Source: Aciditerrimonas ferrireducens
GTDB lineage: Bacteria > Actinomycetota > Acidimicrobiia > Acidimicrobiales > UBA8190
Reading direction: 5' to 3'
NCBI RefSeq assembly: GCF_023130475.1
Contig: NZ_JAKHEX010000002.1
Location: 62,001 to 126,000 of the forward strand
Length of the DNA stretch: 64,000 nt
Shown here: positions 40,432 through 49,517 of the stretch, piece after piece
Layout: each line of letters starts with the position of its first letter
How positions within the stretch are numbered: the stretch's first letter is position 1
Made by a program: the position numbers and the translations under genes
Notes under the pieces: model-generated
The model's input: the letters and a program-made list of their open reading frames with translations, nothing else
Told to the model about the DNA's origin: nothing
Database searches by the model: none

Positions 40432-41922
40432 GTGACCGAGGCGGCGATCGGCGAGGGCGCCCCGAGGAACGACCCGGTGAACGACGCCGAGGGTGGTCGG
40501 CACCGGCTCTCGCAGGTGCTGCACCTCACGGACCTCTTCCCCCTCTCGGTGTCGAGCATCGGGCCGGTCTTCTCGGTGGCCGCCACCGGCGGGGTCATGG
40601 CGGCCGACGCCGGCTGGTGGACGCTGCCGGCCATCGCCGCCCTGGCGCTGCCCTTCGTCATCGCCGGCTTCGTCTTCCGGCTGCTGAACAAGCACTTCCC
40701 CCACGCCGGCGCCTCCTACCACTGGTCGGCCCGGGTCATGGGGGGACGGGTCTCCCGCTACCAGGCCTGGATCCTCATCCTGGCCTACTTCACCTCGATC
40801 CCTCCGATCGCCATCCCGGCGGCCAGCTACACCTTGGCCCTGATCGCCCCGCACTACCACGCCCCCGAGGTCGTCCAGATGGCCTTGGTCCTGTTCTGGA
40901 TCTGCTTCGCCGCCATCCCCCTCCTGCTCGGTGCCCGGCCGACCGCCCAGATCACGAAGGCGTTCTTCGTGCTCGAGATGGTCTCGCTCGTGGCCTTCGG
41001 GGTCCTCGGCCTGGTGAAGCTCCACCAGGTGGGGGTGCCGGTGCACTTCGGGCCGGCCCCCATCGGGGGGATGCTGGTGGTGGCCGTGGTGGCGGCCACG
41101 GTGCTCGACGGCTGGGAGATCGACTCCTACGCCGCCGAGGAGTCGACCCGTCCCCGGAAGGACCCGGGGCTGAGCGGCCTGGTCGGAGCCTTCCTCGCCC
41201 TGGGTTTCTACGCCGTCCTCTACCCGCTCATGTTCGCCGAGACCCCCATGCGCCTCCTGGCGAGCCCGAACGACAGCGACCCCCTGGCCCTCTGGGCGCA
41301 CCGGATCCTGCCCGGTGAGCACTGGGCCATCCTGATCCCCATCCTGGGCTCCACCGCCGGGGGTCTGTGGCTGACCACCTACATCCTCACCCGTGCCCTC
41401 TACGCCATGGGCCGGGAGAACCTCATCCCGAAGTCGTTCGGGAGGACGAACCGCCACCGAGCCCCGCAGCTGGCCACCCTGGTGGTCCTCGGGGCCACCT
41501 TGGTGGTGGTCGCCCTGGAGACCTTCGTGAGCTCCCTGGGCTCGTTCTTCAACCTGGTCCTCTCGGCGGCCGGGTTCTTCCTCCTGGCCGAGTTCTTCCT
41601 CGACTGCCTGACGGCCGTCGTGTTCCTCACCGTCGGCCACCGCCGCCTGCCGGACGTGGCCCTCCAGCCCCACCGGCACCGCTGGCTCCTGGCCGGGGCG
41701 CTGTTCTCCTGCCTCATGATGGGTGCGTTGCTCGTGACGTTCTTCTTCGAGGGGCCGAAGGCCATCGGCGGGGGGATCGACCAGACGCTGGCAGTCATGA
41801 TCGTCCTCGGGGTGGGCTTCGCCTGGCTGACCGGCCGGCGCCGGAGCCGCACGGTGGTCTTCGAGGGGCGCGACGTCGAGGAGGAGCCCGAGGCTCAGGC
41901 GCTCAGCGCCCCGACGACGTAG
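40432..41922 (+). CDS. APC-superfamily amino acid permease
   Basis: A 496-residue secondary transporter with about 12 membrane helices. The first helix region GPVFSVAATGGVM and the following GASYHWSARVMGGRVSRYQAW match amino acid-polyamine-organocation permeases. The loop DGWEIDSYAAEEST has the conserved acidic Glu of helix 6. The substrate cannot be deduced. GTG 40432 is preferred to ATG 40426 because GGAGG is then at 8 nt. The 3' end overlaps the convergent serC by 28 nt. Confidence 0.88.
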   Translation: MTEAAIGEGAPRNDPVNDAEGGRHRLSQVLHLTDLFPLSVSSIGPVFSVAATGGVMAADAGWWTLPAIAALALPFVIAGFVFRLLNKHFPHAGASYHWSARVMGGRVSRYQAWILILAYFTSIPPIAIPAASYTLALIAPHYHAPEVVQMALVLFWICFAAIPLLLGARPTAQITKAFFVLEMVSLVAFGVLGLVKLHQVGVPVHFGPAPIGGMLVVAVVAATVLDGWEIDSYAAEESTRPRKDPGLSGLVGAFLALGFYAVLYPLMFAETPMRLLASPNDSDPLALWAHRILPGEHWAILIPILGSTAGGLWLTTYILTRALYAMGRENLIPKSFGRTNRHRAPQLATLVVLGATLVVVALETFVSSLGSFFNLVLSAAGFFLLAEFFLDCLTAVVFLTVGHRRLPDVALQPHRHRWLLAGALFSCLMMGALLVTFFFEGPKAIGGGIDQTLAVMIVLGVGFAWLTGRRRSRTVVFEGRDVEEEPEAQALSAPTT

Positions 41923-43073
41923 TTGATGGCGGCGCAGAGGGCGGCGATGTCCTCGGGGTCCACGGCCGGGAACATGGCGATCCGGAGCTGGTTGCGGCCG
42001 AGCTTGCGGTAGGGCTCGGTGTCGACGATGCCGTTGGCCCGCAGGACGGCCGCCAGGGTGCGGGCGTCGACGGCGTCCACGAAGTCGACGGTGCCCACCA
42101 CCGGGCTGCGGTCTGCCGGCCGTTCGACGAAGGGGCGGGCGAAGTCCGAGGCCTCGGCCCAGCTGTAGAGGATCTCGGCGGAGCGCTTGCAGCGGTTGAC
42201 GGCCCAGGGCAGGCCGCCGTTCGCCAGCAGCCAGTCCAGCTGGTCGGCCAGGAGGACCAAGGTGGCCAGGGCCGGGGTGTTGAGGGTCTGGTCCTGGCGG
42301 GACTGCTCGACCGCCAGCTGGAGGTCCAAGAAGGCCGGGGCGTGGCGACCGCCCGCGTGGAGGCGCTCGACGCGTTCGAGGGCCGCCGGGGAGCACAGCG
42401 CCAGCCAGAGGCCCCCGTCGGCGGCGAAGCACTTCTGGGGGGAGAAGAAGTAGACGTCGAACTCTCTGGGGTCGACGGCCAGGCCGCCGGCCGCCGAGGT
42501 GGCGTCCACTACCACCAGGGGCCCGCCGGCCTCGGCGGGGGGACCGGGGGGCCGCCGGATCGGCATGGCCACCCCCGTCGAGGTCTCGTTGTGGGTGAAG
42601 GCGTAGACGTCGACGTCCTCGGTCGGCACCACCTCGGGTCGGCTGCCGGGGGGAGCCTCGAGGACCATAGGCTCCTCCAGCCAGGGGGCCTGGCGGGCAC
42701 ACGCTGCGAACTTCGCCGAGAACTCCCCAAAGACCAGGTGCTGGCTGCGGCGCTCCACCAGCCGGTAGGTGGCGGCGTCCCACAGGCAGCTGGCCCCGCC
42801 GTTGCCGAGGACCACCTCGTAGCCCTCGGGCAGGCCGAAGAGCTCGGCCATGCCCTCTTTGATGTGGCGGACCAGGTTGCGCACCGGGGCTTGCCGATGA
42901 CTCGTGCCGAGGAAGGTCCGGCCGAGCTCCTGGAGGCGAGCGACCTGTTCCGGACGAACCTTCGAGGGGCCCGAACCGAAGCGCCCGTCGGCGGGCCGCA
43001 GGTGCTCGGGGATGACGATGGCCGGGATCGGCGACGGGTCGGTCCTCGGGGCGCGGGCGTGGCCGGGGTTCAC
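41895..43073 (-). CDS. serC: Phosphoserine aminotransferase
   Basis: PLP enzyme of serine synthesis (3-phosphohydroxypyruvate to phosphoserine). The actinobacterial form begins near [18 protein letters not shown] and has [10 protein letters not shown]-like [33 protein letters not shown] and the PLP lysine in [14 protein letters not shown]. The tail [15 protein letters not shown]...[25 protein letters not shown] is diagnostic. GTG 43073 is chosen (392 residues); ATG 43085 would overlap the divergent region and add four residues. It lies head to head with the aspartate aminotransferase gene. Confidence 0.93.
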   Translation of the reverse strand: MNPGHARAPRTDPSPIPAIVIPEHLRPADGRFGSGPSKVRPEQVARLQELGRTFLGTSHRQAPVRNLVRHIKEGMAELFGLPEGYEVVLGNGGASCLWDAATYRLVERRSQHLVFGEFSAKFAACARQAPWLEEPMVLEAPPGSRPEVVPTEDVDVYAFTHNETSTGVAMPIRRPPGPPAEAGGPLVVVDATSAAGGLAVDPREFDVYFFSPQKCFAADGGLWLALCSPAALERVERLHAGGRHAPAFLDLQLAVEQSRQDQTLNTPALATLVLLADQLDWLLANGGLPWAVNRCKRSAEILYSWAEASDFARPFVERPADRSPVVGTVDFVDAVDARTLAAVLRANGIVDTEPYRKLGRNQLRIAMFPAVDPEDIAALCAAINYVVGALSA

Positions 43074-43134
43074 CTGTGCAAGCATGGCAGGCATGGCTGG
43101 CTCTGCGGAACACGGCTCGTCCTCGGAGGCCACG

Positions 43135-44340
43135 GTGGTCGCCCGCCGGGTCTCGGCCCGGCTGGCTTCCCTCGCCCCCTCCGCGACCTTGGCGGTGGAC
43201 GCCAAGGCCAAGGCCCTCAAGGCTGCGGGCGAGGACGTCATCGGATTCGGGGCCGGCGAGCCGGACTTCCCGACCCCCCCGGCTGTGGTGGCTGCGGCCC
43301 AGGCGGCGTGCGCCGACCCGGCCAACCACCGCTACACGCCGGTCGCCGGTCTCCCCGAGCTGCGCGAGGCCATCGCCGCCGTGACCGCCCGGGACTCGGG
43401 CCTGGAGGTCTCCGCGAGCCAGGTGCTGGTGACCAACGGCGGCAAGCACGCCATCTTCAACGCGTTCGCTGCGCTGCTCGACGAGGGCGACGAGGTCTTG
43501 ATCCCCGCGCCCTACTGGACCACCTACCCGGAGGCCGCCGCCTTGAACGGCGGGGTGCCGGTGCCGGTGCCCACTTCAGCGGCCGACGGCTTCCACGTGA
43601 CCGTCGAGGCCCTCGAGCAGGCGCGGACGCCCCGGACGAAGGTGCTCGTCCACGTCTCGCCGTCGAACCCCACCGGCGCGGTGCTCGGGCGGGAGGAGAC
43701 CGCCGCGATCGGTGCCTGGGCGGCCGAGCACGGCATCTGGGTGCTCTGCGACGAGATCTACCAGCACCTGGTCTACGGCCCCCACCGCTTCTGGTCGCTG
43801 CCGGCAGTCGCCCCCGAGATCGCCGACCGGGCGGTGGTGGTGAACGGGGTGGCCAAGACCTACGCCATGACCGGCTGGCGGGTCGGCTGGCTCATCGGGC
43901 CCCCCGACGTGGTGAGCGCAGCCACGAACCTCCAGTCCCAGGCCACCTCGAACGTCGCCAACGTCGCCCAACAGGCCGCCCTGGCCGCCTTGACCGGTGG
44001 CCTGGAGCCGGTGGCCGCCATGCGGGCCGTCTTCGACCGGCGCCGCCAGACCATCCACCGGATGCTGAACGAGTGTCCAGGAGTCACCTGCCAGGAACCC
44101 GAGGGGGCCTTCTACGCCTTCCCGTCGGTCGAGGGGGTGCTGGGCCGCCAGCTGGCCGGCCGCCGGATCGACTCCTCGGCGACCCTTGCCGAGGTGGCCA
44201 TCGAGGAGGCGAAGGTTGCCGTGGTTCCCGGCGAGGCCTTCGGCGCCCCTGGCTACCTGCGCCTCTCCTACGCCCTGGCCGACGAGGACCTCCAAGAAGG
44301 CGTCAGCCGCCTCCAGAAGCTGCTTGCCAGCGCCGGCTGA
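43135..44340 (+). CDS. Aspartate (class I) aminotransferase
   Basis: PLP-dependent fold-I aminotransferase of the AspC/AAT Ib type, 401 residues. [29 protein letters not shown] is typical of this group, followed by [13 protein letters not shown], the PLP-binding [19 protein letters not shown] and the lysine in [20 protein letters not shown] 43135 follows TCGGAGG and leaves about 60 nt to the divergent serC. ATGs at 43084 and 43093 are in frame and would add 17 or 14 residues. Confidence 0.92.
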   Translation: MVARRVSARLASLAPSATLAVDAKAKALKAAGEDVIGFGAGEPDFPTPPAVVAAAQAACADPANHRYTPVAGLPELREAIAAVTARDSGLEVSASQVLVTNGGKHAIFNAFAALLDEGDEVLIPAPYWTTYPEAAALNGGVPVPVPTSAADGFHVTVEALEQARTPRTKVLVHVSPSNPTGAVLGREETAAIGAWAAEHGIWVLCDEIYQHLVYGPHRFWSLPAVAPEIADRAVVVNGVAKTYAMTGWRVGWLIGPPDVVSAATNLQSQATSNVANVAQQAALAALTGGLEPVAAMRAVFDRRRQTIHRMLNECPGVTCQEPEGAFYAFPSVEGVLGRQLAGRRIDSSATLAEVAIEEAKVAVVPGEAFGAPGYLRLSYALADEDLQEGVSRLQKLLASAG

Positions 44341-44357
44341 GCGACCACCCGGCCACC

Positions 44358-44375
44358 CCCTGCGGGCGCGCAGGG
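44358..44375 (+). terminator. Hairpin after the aspartate aminotransferase gene
   Basis: Seven-base stem CCCTGCG / CGCAGGG with a GGCG loop, 17 nt after the stop codon; no T-run. Confidence 0.45.
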
Positions 44376-44523
44376 TGAGACGGCAGGCACCCCTTGCTAC
44401 GCTGGAGGGCGGCGGCCGGAGCCGCCACGGGGCACCAGCTGCGCACGCCGTAGCGAGGGTGGCGACCGCAAGGCGGGCTGTCCCTCTTCGATCGGTCGAA
44501 CCGTGCCGACGGAAGGGGCTGGC

Positions 44524-45294
44524 ATGCCGGACGCCGAGGCGTCCGAAGGGAGTCGAGGGCAGGTCGGAGCCGGGCTTGACGCCCTGGTCGAGCAGATCGT
44601 CGCGGCCCCGACCGAACTGAGCGAGCGGCTCGCCGCCGTGACCCTGGAGGTGTTCGAGGCCTTCGCCCCGGCGGTCGCCGAGAGGCTGGCCGCTCGGCTC
44701 GCCCAGGCGCGGGCCGAGCTGACCTCCGGCGTGCCGGGCCAGGGGCCCCGTGGGGCGTCGAGCACCGCGGCGGGCCACGCAGGCGGGCCAGTCCCCGGGG
44801 CCGAAGCGGTCGAGCCGGTCCCAGAGCCGGCAACCCCGACTGGGGGGCAGCGCCCGTCGGAGGCGAGCAGACCCCCCGACCCGGCCCTCGCCGGGGAACA
44901 GGTCCTGCTCGGCGCGGCCGCCGCGGTGGTGGCCACCGGCCAGCCCGTGGTGCTCGGATACGCCGAGGTCCTCGAAGGCTCGGCGTCCCGGGGCCTGGCG
45001 TCGACCGAGCCCCTGAGCGGTGAGGTGGCGGTCCGGCTGCTTCAGCGGCTGGTCCTCAGCCGTCTGGGCCCCGGGGACCGAAGCGTGCTGCTCGGTAGCC
45101 GGGGGTGCGGCCTGGTCCTGGTGGGGACCAGCCTGGCCGACGCCGAGGCTCGCTTTGCCGATCTCCCGGCTTCCCTGGCCGGGCTGCCCGGGGAACTCAG
45201 CCTGGGTCTCGCCGCGCCCTTGCCCGACGAGAGCCTCCTCGCCACCTTCCACCGGGCGCGCCGGCTGGCCCTCACGGGCTCGCACCGCCGCTGA
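44524..45294 (+). CDS. Protein with degenerate GGDEF domain
   Basis: A 256-residue protein with no clear annotation. Residues 15-68 form a helical region with Ala/Glu/Leu; residues 69-125 are low-complexity Pro/Gly/Ala. The last 120 residues follow the pattern of a GGDEF domain: a strand at VVLGYAEVL, a long helix, then GPGDRSVLLGSRGCGLVLVGTSLADAEA, where GSRGC (191-195) takes the place of GGDEF, and SLGLAAPLPDESLL near the end. The metal-binding Asp residues are absent, so it should not make c-di-GMP; it might bind a nucleotide or be purely structural. ATG 44524 has GGAAGGGG upstream. Confidence 0.55.
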   Translation: MPDAEASEGSRGQVGAGLDALVEQIVAAPTELSERLAAVTLEVFEAFAPAVAERLAARLAQARAELTSGVPGQGPRGASSTAAGHAGGPVPGAEAVEPVPEPATPTGGQRPSEASRPPDPALAGEQVLLGAAAAVVATGQPVVLGYAEVLEGSASRGLASTEPLSGEVAVRLLQRLVLSRLGPGDRSVLLGSRGCGLVLVGTSLADAEARFADLPASLAGLPGELSLGLAAPLPDESLLATFHRARRLALTGSHRR

Positions 45295-46880
45295 GGAGCC
45301 CGGCCCCCGACCCGACCAGGGCGCCGCCGCTCAGCGAGGATGGGCCGCCCCCGCTGCTCCCCTCGCTGGTGCCCGAGCCGCTGGAGCCGACGGAGGGGAT
45401 CGAGGAGCCGCTCGGCCCGCCGGTGCTCTGACCGGCGGTCGAGGCGCGCCCGGGCTCGCTCGAGGCCGGTGGCGCAGAGCTCGACCCCGTCGACGACCCC
45501 CCGGACGACCCCGTCGACGACGAGGCCGAGGAGCCGGCCGTGGCGGTCGACGAGGACGGCCCGGGGCTTGCGGGGGTCGGGGGTGCGGCCGGTGGGCCCG
45601 GGGCCCGAGGAGCGATGGGGACGAGGGGCGGCTCGGGTGTCCCGAGGCGGGGACCCGGCGGGGGGCATGCCGAGGGCCCACAGGGCCACTCCCCGGACCC
45701 CCGCCGTCAGGGCGGCGCGGGCCTTCGCGGCGAGGGAGGCCTGGTCGTCGAACCAGATCTGGTCGACGGCGTTGCCCGCGCCGATCACCGCCCAGGGGGT
45801 CTGGGTCGTGGGGTCCCAGTAGACCTGCTGGCGGGGGACCGCCAGGTCGGTCAGGTAGGTCGGGGGGCCGCTCGCGGCGGCCCCGGCCTCGGGGCCCGTG
45901 GTGGGCCAGGCCACGGCGAAGAGGGGCAGCCCCACGATGACCTGGCTGGCGGGGATCGCTGCGAGGTACTGGGCGAGGACCGCCTGGTCGGTCTCGCCGG
46001 GTCCGTCGAGGGGGGCAGTCGGTCCGGGGTAGCGGGGGTCCTGCATGTCGTAGGCCATGACCACGAGGGCGTCGGCGACCCGAGCCAACGCTGGCACGTC
46101 GAAGAACCCGCCCGGGTCGGTGGCCGAGGAGCCGTAGGTGTCCACGGTGACCTGCCAGGCGGGGTCGACGTGGTGCACGGCCGAGGCCACCGTGGCCACG
46201 AGCTGGACCAGCCCGGCCCGGTCGGCCGAGCCGGTCCCCTCGAGGTCGAGGTTGACCCCGTCGAGCCCGGCTGCCGCCACGAGGTGGACGGTGGTCGCCG
46301 CCAGGGTCGCCTGGGCCGCAGGGTCGGTGGTCAGCTGGTCGAGGGCGGTCTGCGAAAAGCAGGAGAGGGTGAGGACCACTCGACCGCCGGCCCGATGGAC
46401 CTCGGAGACCACCTGGGCCAGGGCCGCGCTCCGATAGGCCGTCCAGCCCGGTCCGCTCTCCACCGCCTGGCCGGCCCCGTCGACGCCGACGCTGAAGTAG
46501 GCCACGGTGGTCAGCCCTTGGAGATCGGCCGTCGGCAGGCTCGGGAGGGTCCAGTAGGGGAGGAAGCCGAAGGTCTCACGGGGCGCCAAGGGGGGTTGGT
46601 GGCGGAGGGCGGCCGCGAGGGGCACCGGGGGCCGGGTGGCAGGCGGGAGCGACAGGGCGGCCGCGCTCCCCGCGGCCACCTCCTCGGCGAGCAGCCCAGC
46701 GGCGGGGAGGCTCGGGGGCCGAGGCCGAACCGGGGTCAGGCCAGCCAGACCGAGGGCACCGGCCCCGGCGACCGCCAGGACGAGCAGGACGAGCAGCGCG
46801 CTGACCAGCCCGGGGGCCGGCGGCAGGGTCATCCGCTCCGGGTGGTCCGGGGCGTCGCGGCGAGGCATACGGAACGGCAT
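45272..46880 (-). CDS. GH18-family glycoside hydrolase-like secreted protein (frameshifted)
   Basis: N-terminal membrane segment (about 24-48) then a GH18 barrel (about 100-405): FGFLPYWTLPSL, TTVAYFSVGVDG, the catalytic signature DGVNLDLEG (Asp207, Asp212, Glu214) and GVRGVALWALGM at the end. Such enzymes act on chitin, peptidoglycan sugars or spore walls. At a G6 run (45660-45665) the frame must change: with one base less, the protein continues into a natural Pro- then Ser/Gly/Thr-rich tail ending LSGGALVGSGAGLLSGGASP at 45272. Without the shift the frame continues as an Arg-rich antisense translation to 45042. Confidence 0.8.
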
Positions 46881-46943
46881 GGGCTCGCCTCAGGGGATCG
46901 GCACGACCGCCCCTCCCCTGAATCCCCCCCGCCGCTGATACCA

Positions 46944-46979
46944 CGATACGTATCGATAAAACCACTTCACGTACCGATA
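46944..46979. promoter_or_regulatory. AT-rich palindrome and direct repeat upstream of PIN-TRAM gene
   Basis: CGATACGTATCG (46944-46955) is a perfect 12-bp palindrome. The half GTATCGATA recurs as GTACCGATA at 46971-46979, 21 bp away, close to two helical turns. It lies in the divergent region between the GH18 and PIN-TRAM genes and is notably AT-rich, so an operator or promoter is likely. Confidence 0.5.
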
Positions 46980-47036
46980 GAGTGGGGGAGCGGGCGCGGT
47001 GCGCCCCAGGTCGACGAACGGGGGAAGCGCAGGCCG

Positions 47037-48104
47037 ATGGTGGTCGTCGAAGTCTTCCGGCTGCTGGTGGTGGTGCTCGGGGCCCTCGGGGGCCAGCGGG
47101 CCGGCGCTGCCGTCAGCCGGGGTGGCACGGCTTCGGTGGTCGGGCTGGTGGTGGGGGCCGGCGTCGCGTACGTGCTCGGGGGGGTCCTCGGTCGGTTCCT
47201 CGATCGCGGCGCCGGCACCGTGGCGAGGCGCCTCCGGGCCGTCCCGGCGACCGAGATCCTGGCAGCCGCCGTGGTGGGGACCGGCGGCGCCCTGGCCGGC
47301 CTGGTCCTCGGCCTGCCGCTGATCGCTCTGGTGCGCTCCTCGCTCGACGGGCCGGTGGTCGGCCTGCTGGCCTGGTCCGGTGGCGTGCTCGGGGCCCGCC
47401 TCGGGGCGGCAAAGGGCCGGGACGTGGCCCGAGCGGCGGGCATCGCCGAGCTGCTGGACCCCCGAGCCGACCAGCGTTCCAGCGCGGCGGTGGTCCTCGA
47501 CACCTCGGCCCTCCTCGGTCCTCAGGTGGCGGTCCTCCGCCACGCCGGGCTGCTCCAAGGTGGGCTGTGCCTGCCTCGGGCGGTGGTCGACGAGGTGGGC
47601 CTCCTGGCCGACGCACCCGAGGCCACGACTCGCCGCCGGGCCCGGCGGGCGCTCGAGCTGCTGGCCGACGCCAAGGCCGAGGGGGTGGCCGTCGTGGTCG
47701 AGGGGGAGACCGACGCGGCCGGGGCCGAGGGCCCCGAGGCGGCAGCCGTGGCCCTGGCCCGCCGGCGGGGGATTCGCCTGCTCAGCTGCTCGGGCAGCGC
47801 CCTGCGGCGGGCTCGGCAGGCGGGGGTCGAGGCCGTCGACCTGCGGGAGCTTGCCGACGCCCTGGCCCCCGAGCACCTGCCGGGCGAGGCTCTCGAGGTC
47901 GACCTGGTGCGGCCCGGGCAGCGGCCCGGCCAGGCGGTCGGCTACCTGGAGGACGGGACCATGGTGGTGGTGAACGGCGCCGAGGCCCACCTCGGGGAGC
48001 AGCGGGTGGCGGTCGTGGTCTCGGGGAGCCGCAGGACCAGCCAGGGCCGGTTGGTCTTCGCCGAATTGGCCGACCTGGGCCGGCCAGCGCCCATCGTCGG
48101 CTGA
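47037..48104 (+). CDS. PIN-TRAM domain membrane protein (YacL-like)
   Basis: A 355-residue protein with three to four N-terminal membrane helices (about 5-22, 32-52, 72-92, 104-122), a PIN nuclease-like domain (about 150-275) and a C-terminal TRAM RNA-binding domain (about 285-345). The PIN core starts VVLDTSALLG with Asp155 and has VVDEVGLLAD and acidic residues later. This architecture matches YacL of Bacillus and its actinobacterial relatives, predicted membrane-bound RNases of unknown target. No antitoxin gene is adjacent, so it is not a typical toxin-antitoxin pair. Confidence 0.88.
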   Translation: MVVVEVFRLLVVVLGALGGQRAGAAVSRGGTASVVGLVVGAGVAYVLGGVLGRFLDRGAGTVARRLRAVPATEILAAAVVGTGGALAGLVLGLPLIALVRSSLDGPVVGLLAWSGGVLGARLGAAKGRDVARAAGIAELLDPRADQRSSAAVVLDTSALLGPQVAVLRHAGLLQGGLCLPRAVVDEVGLLADAPEATTRRRARRALELLADAKAEGVAVVVEGETDAAGAEGPEAAAVALARRRGIRLLSCSGSALRRARQAGVEAVDLRELADALAPEHLPGEALEVDLVRPGQRPGQAVGYLEDGTMVVVNGAEAHLGEQRVAVVVSGSRRTSQGRLVFAELADLGRPAPIVG

Positions 48105-48141
48105 GCGCCCGTCGGGCTCGGCAGCGCACGCCGCCCGGGCG

Positions 48142-48184
48142 CGCCGGTGCCCGGTCCCCCGAGAAGAGAGACCGGGCACCGGCG
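48142..48184. terminator. Perfect 15-bp inverted repeat between convergent genes
   Basis: CGCCGGTGCCCGGTC (48142-48156) is perfectly complementary to GACCGGGCACCGGCG (48170-48184), with a 13-nt purine-rich loop. It lies between the ends of the PIN-TRAM gene and the convergent low-complexity gene. Probably a bidirectional terminator. Confidence 0.65.
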
Positions 48185-48227
48185 ACGACACCTGCGGCAC
48201 GCAGGATCGAGGACGGTCGTGTTCAGC

Positions 48228-49517
48228 TCACAGACCGGGGATGCTCCCGAGCGGGTTGCCCGAGCCCGCAGCACCGGCCAGGCTCCCGAGCGCGCCCTCG
48301 AGCTCGCTGGGTCCGCCGCTCAGCGCACTCTTCAGGGCGGAGAGCCCGTTCGTGAGCGTCGAGGGGCCGATCGGCAGGCTGCTGGCGCTCGGCGCGCTCG
48401 GCAGCTGGTAGGACACCGAGCCGCCGCTCGTGCCGAGGCTGACCGAGAGGTGGCCGCCGAACCCGCTCACCGAGAGGCCCCCAGAGCCCGAGGAACCCCC
48501 CGGCAACGACACCGGCAGGCCAGGGATGGAGAAGCTCCCCGAGGTCGGCAGGCTCGGCAGGCTGGGCGTGCCGCTGTTGCCGCTGCCAGGCAGGCCCGGG
48601 AGGCTCGGCAGGCTCGTGCCGCTCGGCAGGTTCGGCAGGGCGTAGCAGAACTCACCGCCGCTGGTCCCCACGCTCAGCGTGAAGCTGCCGGTCTCCTGGT
48701 TCACCCCGCCGCCGACCGAGATCGTCCCGCTTCCCGAGCCGAAGGGCAGGGACGCCGGCGCCTTGAAGGTGTAGCAGGTCTGGCCCTGGCTGTTGGTGGT
48801 TGGGGTGGGTGGGCTCGGCAGGTGCGACTGCACCTCGTTCGCCAGCGTCTCCAGGGCGCTCTGGAGCTTCGCCGCCCCTTGCTGGAAGGCCTGCTCCAGC
48901 GCGGCGGCCGGGTTGGTTCCCGAGCTGCTCGGCGCGGCCGGCGGCGTGATGCAGAGGGTCAGGCCCTGGCTCGAGCTGAGCTCGACCACCAGGCTCACGC
49001 CCTGCCCGTTGGCCGAGCCGACGGCGGTGTCGGTCAGCCCGAAGCTCCCGAGCCCCGAGAGCGGCCCGGGCAGGCTCGGCGGGGCCGGCAAGGGCAGACA
49101 CTGCATGCCTGAGGGCAGCTGCCCGCTCTTCAGGTCGTTCACCAGGGTCTCGAGCTGCTGCTGGCCGTTGGCGAGGTTGCTCTGGAGCTCCTGCTGGCTC
49201 TGGGCCAGGGCGCTCTGGAGGGCCTGGGCGCCGCTGCCGAGCGACGACGGGCTCGGCAGGCTCCCGAGCCCGGGCAGGCCGGGGAAGCTCGGCAGGCCGG
49301 TCGGCAGGAGGTTGGCGAGCGGCCCGGGCAGGCTGGGCAGGCTGGGCAGGCTCGCTGAGGCCAGGCTGAGGGTTCCTTGGGCGCTGGCCTGGGCAGCCGC
49401 GCTGAAGGCGGTCAGGCCGAGGCCGGTGGCCAGGCCGGCGCCGCTCAGGCCCAGGGCCGCTGCCCCGGCAAGCCGAGCGGGCCGCAGGCCCCGGCGTCTC
49501 CGTGACTTCGATGCCAT
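48228..49517 (-). CDS. Exported low-complexity protein rich in LPxLPG repeats
   Basis: A 429-residue protein of unknown function. The basic start MASKSRRRRGLRPARL and the following AAALGLSGAGLATGLGLTAFSAAAQASAQG look like a signal peptide with a site after AxA. The mature part alternates runs such as LPSLPSLPGP and GLPSFPGLPGLGSLP with a Gln-rich helical region (about 100-135) and two similar beta-like modules that each carry a pair of cysteines (MQCLPLP...LTLCITP and QTCYTFK...GEFCYALP). The repeated SLGTSGGSVSY/SVGTSGGEFCY segments suggest duplication. Ribosome site GGAGGACAG. Possibly a cell-wall or sheath protein. Confidence 0.65.
   Translation of the reverse strand: MASKSRRRRGLRPARLAGAAALGLSGAGLATGLGLTAFSAAAQASAQGTLSLASASLPSLPSLPGPLANLLPTGLPSFPGLPGLGSLPSPSSLGSGAQALQSALAQSQQELQSNLANGQQQLETLVNDLKSGQLPSGMQCLPLPAPPSLPGPLSGLGSFGLTDTAVGSANGQGVSLVVELSSSQGLTLCITPPAAPSSSGTNPAAALEQAFQQGAAKLQSALETLANEVQSHLPSPPTPTTNSQGQTCYTFKAPASLPFGSGSGTISVGGGVNQETGSFTLSVGTSGGEFCYALPNLPSGTSLPSLPGLPGSGNSGTPSLPSLPTSGSFSIPGLPVSLPGGSSGSGGLSVSGFGGHLSVSLGTSGGSVSYQLPSAPSASSLPIGPSTLTNGLSALKSALSGGPSELEGALGSLAGAAGSGNPLGSIPGL

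Noticed and set aside
38818-43449. A 1,543-codon minus-strand open frame across the phosphoesterase, permease and serC genes
   Set aside because: It is a shifted or antisense reading of three well-supported genes and is rich in Arg, Gly, Pro and Asp without any motif.
44376-44502. c-di-GMP riboswitch before the degenerate GGDEF gene
   Set aside because: GC-rich with possible hairpins, but the conserved GEMM motifs are not present.
45042-45271. C-terminal extension of the GH18 protein to 45042
   Set aside because: Arg-rich antisense translation of the neighbouring gene; the alternative frame gives a natural low-complexity tail ending at 45272.
47037-48104. Toxin of a toxin-antitoxin pair (PIN domain)
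   Set aside because: N-terminal membrane helices, a C-terminal TRAM domain and the lack of an adjacent antitoxin match the YacL type instead.
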